Of a stretch of 64,000 bases of DNA, positions 22,272-33,800 are shown in pieces. The notes beneath the pieces are model-generated. The model worked only from the letters and a program-made list of their open reading frames with translations. It was not told where the DNA came from and searched no databases. The position numbers and the translations under genes were made by a program. Origin of the DNA: Antedon bifida (Eukaryota > Echinodermata > Crinoidea > Comatulida > Antedonidae). The stretch lies in the NCBI GenBank assembly GCA_963402885.1, contig OY727101.1:11046917-11110916 (forward strand). The letters run 5' to 3'. Positions within the stretch are counted from its first letter, which is position 1. The number at the start of each line of letters is the position of its first letter.

Positions 22272-25200
22272 ATGCTAGGAAGATGTTTCCTACTGTCACT
22301 GCTGGTGACTCTGGCACTTAGCTATGTTGTAGAGAATGAAGAACTGGATGGTGTTTCTCAATTAATTGTTATAAAAAATGAATGTGGCGATGAGACAAAA
22401 GGAAAGGGTATGGCATTCTTTATAATATATATATATCCTAGAGTTGTTGAGGGATATAGACTTATAGTTATATTTAGTTCATATTTGTGTCGTCATCTCT
22501 CATTTTGTATATAATTTACATGTTCCACAATAGTTTTTAATCAACACTATTTCAAAGAGAAAAATATTAAAGTCATATACTTTAAAGAAAGTCATAAAGG
22601 TTAATGTTAAGTCCATGTTTGAACTTATTACAAGTTCAGTCCTAAATGGTTAATTCTAACTTATTACAAGATAAATCATAAAATGTTTGTTTTCAAACTT
22701 ATAAAAGATAGTCATAGGTTTGTTCAAATGCATTACATGATAGTTCTAAAAATGTTAATGTTTGAACTTAATATTACACATTAAGTAATGAAACATGTGT
22801 CCAAATATACAAATATATTAGCAAATAAAACGATTACATAATATTGTCGAACACGAACCTTTATGTTTTTGTAAGTGCTATTCCAAATATTAAGTTGATC
22901 TGTGTGTTTAAAATATAACAATATAATTACTGATCTGTATCTTTAACCAGGTGGTAGTTTATGCAAATTAGAACTTACTATGCTGTATGCTTGTGCAGTG
23001 ATTAGTTCACTTGTGATATGTAGCTTGTTGGGTAAAACACAAGAACAACTTAGCCTAAAGTTAGACTGAGGTTAAGAGACTTACTAAAGTTAGAGTGAGG
23101 CCTAGTTTATAATGCCTTCACTTTAGAAGCCTAAAGTTAGACTGAAATGCTAAACTATCTTTATAGAATGACGTATTATATAGTTTTAGAGGCTATACTT
23201 TAGCACAGCCTAAAGTTTTAATGAGGTCTGGAGTTTTAGTTTAGTCGTAGGCCTACCTAGTAAGACACTGGCATATTTATTTATTTTATTTATTTATTTA
23301 TTCAAGATCCAACATATCAAGAAAAACACCAATACAGGATCGCCATAAAATATACATTTGATTTACATAAATAAGGAAAACAAACAGATTTATATATTAT
23401 TAAAAATGACATTAAAGACAGATACAACTAAAAATATCGATGTAAGGAAACATTTGAACTAAATTATTATATGAATGGGCAACCCGACGAAAAATACTGT
23501 TTTTACATATATTAAAGCCCCCTTCCCTACATTTTTTAGATCTAATTTAAGATCACAAACTATATTTAATGTAAAAATAATACTATATGGTCCTATTGCG
23601 TTAACTTTTTTCGTCTTTAAACGGTTAAAAATGTGAAAAATAAGTCGATTCTAATAATTATAGCGGCCCGCTATAAATCCCAAAATGCATTGCGCGCGGA
23701 TTGATATTTTTGTTTTTCACCTGTAATTTGCCCACTTTTCGATCGATCGTGCCGGCCAAAACAAATGGAAGACTCCTAACTTTTCAGCGAAAATACCGGG
23801 TTTTCCCCAATTTGTATCAACGGAGGCAAAAATAGAAAGACAATTAATGCAGCAACTATACAACGTCAGGCTAGGTATATAGCTAGCGTATGATGTTCGT
23901 ACGTTACCGATGTTTACCAGAGGCCTACAAAACTAAGCCTAGCTAGGCTAGGCCTAAGACCGTCCACAAGAGGTCGATCGCCGCGAGCTACTTAGGTAGT
24001 GCATTGTTTCTCACTTTTTATCATAATTTACCATAAAACGTACATTTAAGACAAGGAATGACATGGTTTAATGTTTTTAAAGTGATATATATGTATTATT
24101 TTCCAAAAAACGTCCAAAATTGCAGGGAAGGGGTCTGTAACACGAGAAAACTGTACTTTTAACAAATTATATACAAAGTTTACGCACAGGGACACGAATA
24201 TGAAGTTGAGAGACAAATTTACAATCAAACTTTGAATTTAGGCATTTAAAAAGAAAGATCATGTTGGTTTGTGTGCATCTAGTACTTTGCAAGAATTTAC
24301 TGGTGTTAAGCCAAACAGCTGCTGGGCCAAGGAATTTTATGAATTTAGTATGAATCCGATTCTTGTGGCATGTATTTGGGATATTGAGTTGTAGATAACA
24401 GAAGGACGGAGTAATTAATGAGGTATAAAGGTCAAATTTAGCAGGAGGTGAAAGATATTTGCAATGTCGCCACATCAGCCCGAGCAGCCGGTTCGCTTTT
24501 TTAACCATAGAATCCACATGAGTAGAAAAAGTTAATTTTTCATCCATGTGAATGCCAAGATCGCGGTGCACTTCAACCCTTTCCAGAGAATCACTATTAA
24601 TTTTGTAATCATAGGCGACAAGATTTTCTTTCTTTTTTAAGGAACATGTTAAAACTTAACATATCTTTGTTAGCACTTTATTTATATACTCCTTTACTTT
24701 GTCAATCAACCAATTATTTTTTAACTATTGTGTAGACTATTATTTATTTGTAAATCTTTTCAAAGGTTATCCACAGGATTGCACCACCATACTTGAGCGC
24801 AACAGCAAAGCCAAAAGTGGTGCTTACATGATCAATATTCATGATGGAGGTGAACCATTCCGTGTTTACTGCGATATGGACACTGAAGGAGGTGGATGGA
24901 CAGTAAGGCTAATAGACTGGGGCTATATTTAGGTTTAATTTACTGTAAGAGTATCAAGTATATTGAAATAAACATTTCAGTGACACCTAGCCTACAGTGC
25001 AATTGATACGAATACTATTAAACATAATTTCAATCTTCCAAATTCCTGCTATTAACATATCAGCATTTTATTATATTTTAACAGTTTCTTTTGTTTTAAA
25101 CCTTTGTTTGTAAAGGTCTTTCAAAGACGAGAAGATGGATCCATGAATTTCTATAGAAATTGGGCAACATACAAGGCAGGGTTTGGGAATGTTAATAGTG

Positions 25201-26843
25201 AGCATTGGCTTGGTAATGATAACATTCATCGCCTTACGTCTGATGGCCACTTTGAATTAAGAGTGGACATGTCCACCTTTGAAGGAGAATCGGCCTACGC
25301 ACACTACGGCAACTTCAGAATAGGTGATGAGGGAAGTAACTACAAACTGATATGTGGTAACTACAGTGGTAATGCAGGTAAGGACTTGCTTTCACACGTT
25401 TGGCTCATCTACAGTACATTCTGGTTCAACACTTTAAATACTGTATGTACAGTGGAATATAGTATTAATAATCAAATATTAAATAGCTCCAATTTCAAAA
25501 CGATGAATCAAAGACGAAAATTCTGTAATTTTCTAAATAAAGAGTTTTTAAATTAATTTTAAATGAGTCAAAAATGGGTGAAAGTTTAAATGTATAGAGT
25601 AAAATAAATTAGTAAAATAATGAAAATTATAAGGGTTTGGTTAAAGAAACCAGAACTAATGCACTGTGTACTCTAGTGTGAAATATACAATTTACTATGA
25701 AATAAAGAATTAAAGAATATATGTGGGACACACCCACTGAAAAACAAGACATTATAATAATTATTTAAATTTTTCTTTATTTCATAAAAACAGTTGCGTG
25801 TCACAAATATGATATGCCAAATTGAAGTGTGCATGAATTGTGCATTTAAAGTGATAATAAAAACATCAAAAACACAGAGAAAAAAAACACTCAGGAGAGG
25901 GAAACACTGAGAAAGAAAGGAAATTAAGAATTACAGAGCTCAATATAAAAATCATTGGACTACAAGCAAAAAATCTAAAATTGTTAACATGGGAACAATT
26001 TCAGACATCGATTTTAGGGGGACTAATAAAGGGATTTGCAAAATTCAATTTTTATATGCCTATTAAGTCACAGAAACAAATGGGACAAAAAAACAAATCT
26101 ACATAATATTAATCACTTATCAAAACATTGAACCCTCTATTACTGCACTGAGAGAATCAAAGCTGGAAGATATATTGGAATATTCCTTTATCAATCAATA
26201 CATTTGAATTTTACAACTTTTGTTTATTGGTCAACATTACAGGTTGTAGTCAATTTGTGTACCGAATTTCAGCAATTAAAAACATATAAATGAATAATTT
26301 ATAAATAAATAATTATTATATATTGAGATTATGTGGGGTATGTTTCAGAATGGTACCATAAACAGTACATACTTTTGGAAAACATCCTTACTTGGGGCAA
26401 CTGTTTAACATAAATTTGTAATTGGTACTACTTACTAATTACTGTATCTAACTCAACTTAACTATAGTAAGCAGGATTTAATGTAGTAAATTAGGAAGTA
26501 CTATATACCAAAGTGCACATTATGTCCAATTTACTGAAATTGGCTAGATTGTACTCAAATGATATTCAAATATTATATTATTATCTTTATTTTAGGTGAT
26601 TCACTGGCATATCATAACAATCACCAGTTTTCAACCTTTGACCAAGATCATGATACATCAGCCTCATCATGTTCTGTGTCAAACAAGGGAGCTTGGTGGT
26701 ATGGTGCCTGTCACAGTTCAAATCTGAATGGATTGTACTTGGGTGGTACAACTGATCAGTATGCAACAGGTGTGGTGTGGAAAAATTGGAAAGATTACTA
26801 CTATTCTTTGAAAACAAGCGAGATGAAAATACGTAGAATTTAA
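22272..26843 (+). CDS. Secreted fibrinogen-related-domain lectin, gene 3 (4 exons, 260 aa, mosaic)
   Basis: Exons: 22272-22407, 24766-24902, 25116-25377, 26596-26843, with standard junctions and phases 1, 0, 1. Exons 1-3 encode residues as in gene 1 (linker NECGDE, GGGWTVFQRREDG, FEGESAYAHYG). Exon 4 is of another type: GDSLAYHNNHQFSTFDQDHD, SVSNKGAWWYGACHSSNLNG, WKNWKDYYYSLKTSEMKIRR. This shares GACHSS, KDYYYSLKTSEM with gene 4 rather than GGCHSS, KGHYYSLKTTEM of genes 1 and 2. The chimeric protein therefore couples a gene 1-type first part to a gene 4-like ligand and calcium-site part. TATATAT at 22228-22234 is kept, but sequence upstream of it is displaced by a 1.6 kb transposon. AATAAA is at 26946-26951. 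All FReD motifs look intact. Confidence 0.88.
23275..24652 (-). mobile_element. LINE fragment, unit 3 copy, split by a DNA element
   Basis: Same antisense LINE fragment as in units 1 and 2. It is interrupted between 23515 and 24138 by the inverted-repeat element 23516-24137. Confidence 0.75.
23516..24137. mobile_element. Complete 622-bp inverted-repeat element (MITE), unit 3 only
   Basis: Ends are AGCCCCCTTCCCTACA at the left and, read inward from the right, CAGACCCCTTCCCTGCA, flanked by TAA at 23513-23515 and 24138-24140. Units 1 and 2 show the empty site (ATATTAACACGAG). It is the full-length relative of the truncated elements behind each FReD gene. It contains GATCGATC and a string of AGGCCTAG-like words. 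No coding sequence is seen. A 3-bp TAA duplication would suit a Harbinger-type mobiliser; TA is also possible. Confidence 0.8.
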
Positions 26844-26954
26844 TGGCAGCATGATATAGTGAAGTTGATAACTTGAGTTAAACCAGGGAGAGTTAAATTC
26901 TCTTCCCTGGTTAAACTCAGAGTATAATAATTAATTTTGAAAATTAATAAAATT

Positions 26955-27290
26955 CAAAATTTAATTTAAAATGTATGTAAAATTAAATACTCTTAATGTG
27001 AAAAATAAGTTGATTCTAAAAAATCAAGCAGGCCGCTATAAATACTAGCATGCATCATGCACAAATTGATATTTTCGTTTTGCTTCTGTGATGCAATATA
27101 TCGTGAAGGGAAAAAATAGAATAACAGTATTTCCCCGATTTTTAACAGATCCTGTAAAAAAAAAGCACAATTCAGGTACAAGAAAACGCAAGGCTTATAG
27201 GTCTACAGGTAGCATAAAATATTCATACATTACTGCTGTTTACCAGCTTGCCCTGTCTACTAGGTCATTCAACACAAGCTATTAGGTAAT
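26955..27290. mobile_element. Truncated inverted-repeat element, 3' flank of gene 3
   Basis: Diverged copy of the element behind genes 1 and 2, retaining GTGAAAAATAAGTTGATTCT and AGGCCGCTATAAATAC. The flank beyond, to 27893, shows no gene. Confidence 0.65.
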
Positions 27291-27893
27291 ACTAGCAGGA
27301 ACCTGTGTCTTTATCTGCCTTACTATGTGGTTATAAACTTCACATGGGAGGAGTAAGTATAATAATAGCGCACCCTGATAAAAGTACTCTGACAATTTGT
27401 TGAAATAAAAAAAATTGTATCAAGAATAAAATTTGGAACTGTTTTTGATTTTTATTTTTTTTTACAGTATTCCTTCACTTTGAAATATCTGTAAGCTAAA
27501 AAATGAAAACAATACTGGATATGGAACTTTAAACTTTACTTTGACTGTTCAGACAAAAATAGAAGACGCTAAAGAAATATTGTGTTGTGTGAATATTATT
27601 CTATTGTGCGCATCACAAAGTGACAATGTGCGTGTACATAAGAGGGACATGCATGTTGAACTCTGCCAATCAGTCGGCAGTTTAAAATATTTCAATGATG
27701 GTAATTTATAGTGAGATGTATTGAATGATACAGCTGCTTACGGACTTAAAATTAACACAAAAAAATGCACATGGTGGTAGTAGTCGACATTAGATGCGCG
27801 CAGCAGCAGACATTAGCGAAAGTAAAATACCAAACTTATTTTGGGTGTTTTTCATGGTGTATTATTGGATAGCTATAGATAAAATAAAAAGTA

Positions 27894-29493
27894 AACTAGA
27901 CATGAAACTCGTCACTTTGACGAGTTAGTTATCCGCACAACGACAAACGCCACGTGCACGTCATACGTTGGAATATTGCACACAGATAAAGATTATGGCA
28001 TTATGACAAGAACTGAAGAATATGATATGCTGTTAGTGCTGAATTCTGTCAATTTGTGTCATATAGTATATACATGCAAAGAGTATAATCTGTATACATA
28101 TTACATACAGTGTAGAATAGGTGAAATTACGGGACCAGCCATTTATTCCAATTTTTAACATGGCGACGGTATCAAAATGAAACACTTAAATAGCAATTTC
28201 TGGAGGAAATTATCTCAGGAACAACATATTAACGTGTAGAAGAAATTTGAATACGTAAAATATAGATGCGCACCCTTTTAAATGTGATGAACTATTACGC
28301 AAAATATGAAAATACGACTTTTTTTATTCAACTGGCCATATGATGACGTCACAACATCCGATTGGCAAAATGTTTACATGAATTCGTATCTACAATCCAA
28401 TAGCTTCCAGAAAACGTTTTAATCGTGATTATCACATTTTATTCTTACGAGCTATTACAGATTAAAATTTACTGTAAAGATGAAATTAATGACCCACGTA
28501 ATTAAAATTTTTAGGCATGATGACGTCATAAAAATTAAAATATTTTTATCTCATGCTAAAGAAAGTTGATTGACCTACACAATATATAAATTTAGGAGAA
28601 AAAGGAATACAGATAAGCGTGATGCGCTCCATTGAATGTGATGAGCAATAACGAAAGAGACAAAAATCCTATATTTTACATTCGTGTGGCCACACGATGA
28701 CGTCACAATGTTTTTTTAGCCTTATCGATGCATGATCCGATATCTACAACTCATCAACTTCTAGATTTTGTAATAAAAATAAACGGTTCACGGTTTACTT
28801 TAGAAACTATGACTGTTTAAAAAAAGACATAATTTTGACGATTTTTTAAGCTTTTTCATAAAAAACGCGCACGAATTGTCTAATTCAACATGTTCGTATG
28901 GCGTTATTTAAACTGGAAAAGGTCTAAATTGTTTTCAAAATTACTAGGAAAGACTTGAAAAATATAATTCAAGAGAAAAAAATATGTTTTTAACGCTATG
29001 TGCGCACCGCGTGCGTAAAAAATTGCGCGCCCGTGGGAATTTTTGACATGCTCAAAATGACAAGAAACGCATAAAAAGTTGATTAGAAATTAATTTTGCG
29101 CATTTTGAAATTTTAAATGCGCGTGCGCGCGTAACTTCTTGTGAAACATGCCATTTTTAATCCGTAGAAAGTTTGCCCCTGATATGACTTAAATTTTGTC
29201 AAAGTGTCAATACTAAATGACTTTTGGTTTTTAATCTATAATCAATCATTGAAATTCATAAAATTGCGCGTAAGTCACATTGCGCAACTATGACGTCATT
29301 CAAAAATAGGAGGTGCACAACTTCACGTAAATGCCCATATGTTGTCAAAGTTATGAAATGTTATGTTTACACATTTTAGAGAAACGCGACTCACAAAAAG
29401 GAAGGAAGGATCCAAGAATAATACAGAAAAAAAATATTGATCCCATACAATAACAAGGAGTTATCCGCTTGGCTCTACCAAGCGGATAACTAA
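27894..29493 (+). mobile_element. Helentron-like non-autonomous element, copy 1
   Basis: Begins AACTAGACATGAAACTCGTC with a 5' hairpin (ACTCGTCA/TGACGAGT) followed at once by TTAGTTATCCGC. It ends with a hairpin (TTATCCGCTTGG/CCAAGCGGATAA) and CTAA. The subterminal TTAGTTATCCGC is thus the inverse of the last bases GCGGATAACTAA. Unequal terminal inverted repeats plus a 3' hairpin fit Helentron/Helitron2-type elements, but no Rep/helicase is present, so the class is inferred. It contains four TGACGTCA palindromes (28344, 28521, 28698, 29291) and several GCGCGC-rich words. A near-identical copy is at 34066-35656. Confidence 0.65.
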
Positions 29494-30721
29494 TAACCAA
29501 ATTAAATCGAATAAAAAATACATGCTACATAAACATGATATAAACACATTGTTGATTTTTTCCCATAACTGTGGTAAGTTGTTTTCATGTTCAACAATAC
29601 AGTATATCAAACCATTTGGATTCGTTTTATTCATTTAAATTATTTATATTTCAATGGCTTTGATATTTGCAATTTCGTTCGGAATCAAATTGTGGTCTAG
29701 TTTTGATTTAAGCGGTAATATTTATTGTTTACACATTTTGAACTTTCTAAGCATATCAAAATGGCCACAGTGTTTTACTCACTGAGCTAGTCATGATTTA
29801 CAAAATTCATTCTGTTTAAAGGATAGGTGTAGCTAATTAAAACGTACACGGCGCGATCAGTTGGTATGGTTGGCCGGCTGCCGAGACTAAACACTGTTTT
29901 AATTTTGCGGCTTGCCGTGGTATTCGTAGATCCGGCCAGAAAGTGACAGGATTCCTATAAAGTTTCAAGAATAATCAATTTTTGCTCATGAAATACTATG
30001 GTATTTTTACTCATGAAATACTATGGTATTTTTACTGTTGGCCCTTTTTTAACCAAAATGTTTGTCACGAGGAATAAAGGCTTCAGGCTTGAGCTCTGGC
30101 TCGATGCCCATTTATAGCATGTCTTTTTGTCGGAGCAAGAACAGTTAACTGTTCACTTATCTTTATTTATTTATTTATTTTTTTTAAATTCCCCAATATT
30201 TTTGGTTTGGAGTTTATTGACCAATAACAATATGCTATGAGTGAATTGTTGTTTCAAATTTTTCGTTGATTTGAGATATTGAGAGAGTTTGTGTACTTTT
30301 GTAATAAATCCATTTAGTATTATTGCCTTTTCACAATTGTTTGGTGCTTTACAAAAATGAACTTTTTGGGGGATTTCCAGATATTAAAATTCTATTTTAA
30401 AAATGGGTAACAATGTTTATAGTATATTTGTTAGAATTTTATTTCAGTTGCTTTCTATGAGTACCAAATATGGTCAAATGGGCAAAAAGGCTCAGAGATT
30501 TATGGAATTTTTTATTTATGTACGGTAATTTTGCTCAACTAAGCTATATTTTTACCAAAGTTTAACATTTTAAAAATCTGTGGAACAAATGAAAACATAT
30601 TTCATATTTTATTTTAAGGTTCTATCATTAGAAAACTTTATTATATGGTAGCGGTGCATTTTAAAATAATAAAATAAAAAATTGCGATGTCCTAGGACAC
30701 AATAGCTCATTCCAAAATGAC
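29494..30721. other. Gene-free spacer upstream of FReD gene 4
   Basis: AT-rich, with no coding frame of note. A 26-bp direct repeat (CTCATGAAATACTATGGTAT plus neighbours) occurs twice in a row at about 29986-30037. I see nothing else here. Confidence 0.6.
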
Positions 30722-30729
30722 TATAAATA
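30722..30729 (+). promoter_or_regulatory. TATA box of FReD gene 4
   Basis: TATAAATA lies 96-103 bp upstream of the ATG, at a position that would put transcription start near 30750-30760 and give a 5' UTR of about 70 bases. Confidence 0.55.
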
Positions 30730-30824
30730 GACATGACTTGGAACTATCATCCATAATCTGATTGGGTTCCAGGCTTTATTACTACTACTACTGTATCATT
30801 TGAACAAGACTGAGAAGAGAAAAG

Positions 30825-33800
30825 ATGCTGATAAGATACTTCCTACTGTCACTGATGGTAGCTCTGGCATTCTCAGACAGCTATGTTGTAGATACTGTAG
30901 AACAGGATGGTGTTCCTCAAATACTGGTTGTTATTAAAAATGGATGTGGTGATGAGACAGAAAATAAAGGTAAAATTAATAATAAAATGTTTCCTGTTAA
31001 CTGAGTAAAAGCTTTAGTATTCTTTTATAAATTTGGTTTTCTTTCAATTGAAATTTTGGGTTAGAAGGCTAATATTTGCATACATATTTGTAATAAAAAA
31101 GTAAATTTGATAAGGAGTAATTTTCACTTTTTAGCCCTTTTAGGCTACTGAATCTAGCATATGAGCGGGACAAAATTTGTAGGCAAATGTTTTTCAGTTT
31201 TAAATGAATGTATATGTTGTCCTAACCATGCACAACCATGGATTAAAGGGGGGTTCCGGGATTAAAATGAATAGTAAAAAATGTAAAATATATTTGTTTG
31301 TCTCTTGAACGGTAAAAGTTTCAATTTATATAAGTGCCCAGTGAAGCAGAACGAAGGCTGTGAAATGAGGCCAGATTACAAGTGCAGCTACGGCGATATG
31401 ACACTGTGTTACAGAATAGGAAATTCGTGAAATGGTCAATCTTCCGACGACTCGTTATCATTAACCATATCAATTACTTTTGTAAAATTATACTTATCTG
31501 ATGTAATTTTAGTCGGTCTTCCCATTTATAAAGTCAATTTTCTATGAAAATTCATCAAAACAGTGAAAAATTAGATATGTTTGCACTTTACGTTTGCCGA
31601 TTTTCGCACTGACTTAGGGAAAGCCTTCAAAATCAATGAAGCGTAACGTATACATTCCTGCTGAGCGAGGAGAGCGAGACGACGATACACATGCTCTCTC
31701 CCCCCCATGCCTGGCATTGTCACGTGATAAGCAGATACAGTATACAATACCAAACTGGTCGGGGTCGAGTATACCCCGTCTATAATCACAACAAGAACGA
31801 TGTACAGTATTTGATTGAAGGTCGACTCGACCTACCGGAATGGTATAGATAATATAGCTCGAATGAGAGAGTTGGAATACATAAGTATTGCTAATTTTAA
31901 CAAGTGTAGCCTATAGTAAAAGGCCTGGTAGTACCAAGGCATAGGGTCTACTACACTAGCTAGCTCAATTTTTAACTGGGCCGGATCGGCTAGGTCTCCT
32001 TCCTACTACCTGGTCTACTTGCTTGATGCAGTATCCGCTTTTTTGGAAAGTAAACTAGGCTTATTTTAGGCCTACTTAGACGATCGGGACACCATACGTG
32101 CGGACGGCGATCGGACCTTGTTTTGCCTCAATATTTACAGCCGATATGTTTTAGGTTTAGATTGTTTAGGAGTTTGGTTGATAGGATGGGCTTGGAATCC
32201 ACTGAGTTTTGTTATTTATGGGCCAATCGTTTAGTAGTAGGCTAGCTAGGCCCATGATGGGCCCCAATGTTTTAACGTAGCCATCGTGGCATGGAATCCC
32301 TAGTCAGAATGGCTCTCACCCATGAAAAAAAAATGATTTAGGCTAGGCCTAGCCTAGTACGTGAAGCCGATCTGTAATATTCGAGGTATAAAAATAGTAT
32401 ATAATTTATGACTCCGTAATCTGTAATAAATTTTGTATTTCATTAAATGTCAAATAAATACATGCTACTACTGTTATTATTACACTTTAGTTAGGCCTAG
32501 CTTAGAACATCTACAAAAAATGTATTTCACAATGATCGGGTGGTCGTTTGACAGGGGGAGAGAGATGTAAATTAGTTGACAAACACAACGTACACGAGTT
32601 TGGAATCCACTGATGACGTGACTTTGTGAATATCTCATGAATATTAATGAGCTTCCCTAAGCTGCTGAAAAACAGACTTTCCATGAATTTACCCTAAAAT
32701 GTATATGAAATTTAATTTTTTTAATTTCTCGTTATTACTTCTTCATTCTGACATGTCTATATTGTTATAATATTTTTTATTTAATAAATAAACGATATTT
32801 AAAAGCAATTTTAAACCCAGAATCCCCCTTTAGGAATAGAAGGATATGCATCAGTTTGAGATCAAAGCTTCCATGACTCTAGCCGACAATGCTGAGCCAC
32901 AATGTTACAAAATAAACACAGTTTAATTAATTAACTGTTGTTAACAACGAAACGGTTGCGTGCCTAATATATTGTTTACTACACATGCTCAACAACCTTT
33001 AACCTTGTTGGCTATGTCTTATCTTGGGGGCGTGATTAATATTTAATATTTTTAGCGCTAGCTGCTATGGCGACAAACAAAACTTTATGCGACGAATTTA
33101 ATATAACTTTTCTGAATTCAAATTAAACGATCTCCCAGAAATATTACAAGATTATTAATAAATGTAATTAAAAGATTAAATACAAATTGATTGTAAATTG
33201 TAGTACCCTTTGGGTTTAAAAAACATTAATTTTGCCATGTTCGAAACCTGCCGCGATTGATATATGCTAATGTTTTTATGACCTTAAAGTAGCATTTCAT
33301 GACCTGTAGTAGCCCTACATCTGAGACAACAACTAGTTGTTGTCTCAGCCTAATGTAAACTTACAAAATCAGCAAGGATACTAGGCCCAGACCTTCTAGG
33401 CTATAGTAAATCCTATGATTTGCCGACATTTATATAGGCCTAGGTAGGCCTATTGGTAGGTTAATCAGAATCTTAAGTGTAGTAGCTACAACGTGTAATC
33501 ATCTATATCGTATAACATCGAAGAGATTCCGTGTAATGAGATCTTAATTGCAAAAAAAGGCTCCTTGGCTGAATCCTAAAATTGTGTGGATTCCCGGTTG
33601 CTGTTGGTGTGTTGGAAGTGTCCTCAGGGTATTACGATTTAATGTATAACTGCTAGGTTTTTGTGGGGTTGACCTCGGCCCGCGCAACACGCTAAAAACT
33701 AAAGACGTGTTCAAATTTAGTGTGTTGTATAAACACAGCCGTAGAGTCAGTGGTGACGTATTGCAACTATACATAGCCAGCCAATCCCGGATCACAGTTT

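Larger units (their letters stand above)
18040..27760 (+). repeat. Tandem FReD unit 3, mosaic, carrying two large insertions
   Basis: Collinear with units 1 and 2. Homology is nearly perfect to about 25486, then drops suddenly, and the remaining part shares sequence blocks with the gene 4 region instead (for example 25861-25980 with 40196-40300, missing from units 1 and 2). Two insertions are unique to this copy: 20629-22208 and 23516-24137. Homology ends near 27760, so the BEL/Pao tail of units 1 and 2 is absent. Confidence 0.9.
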
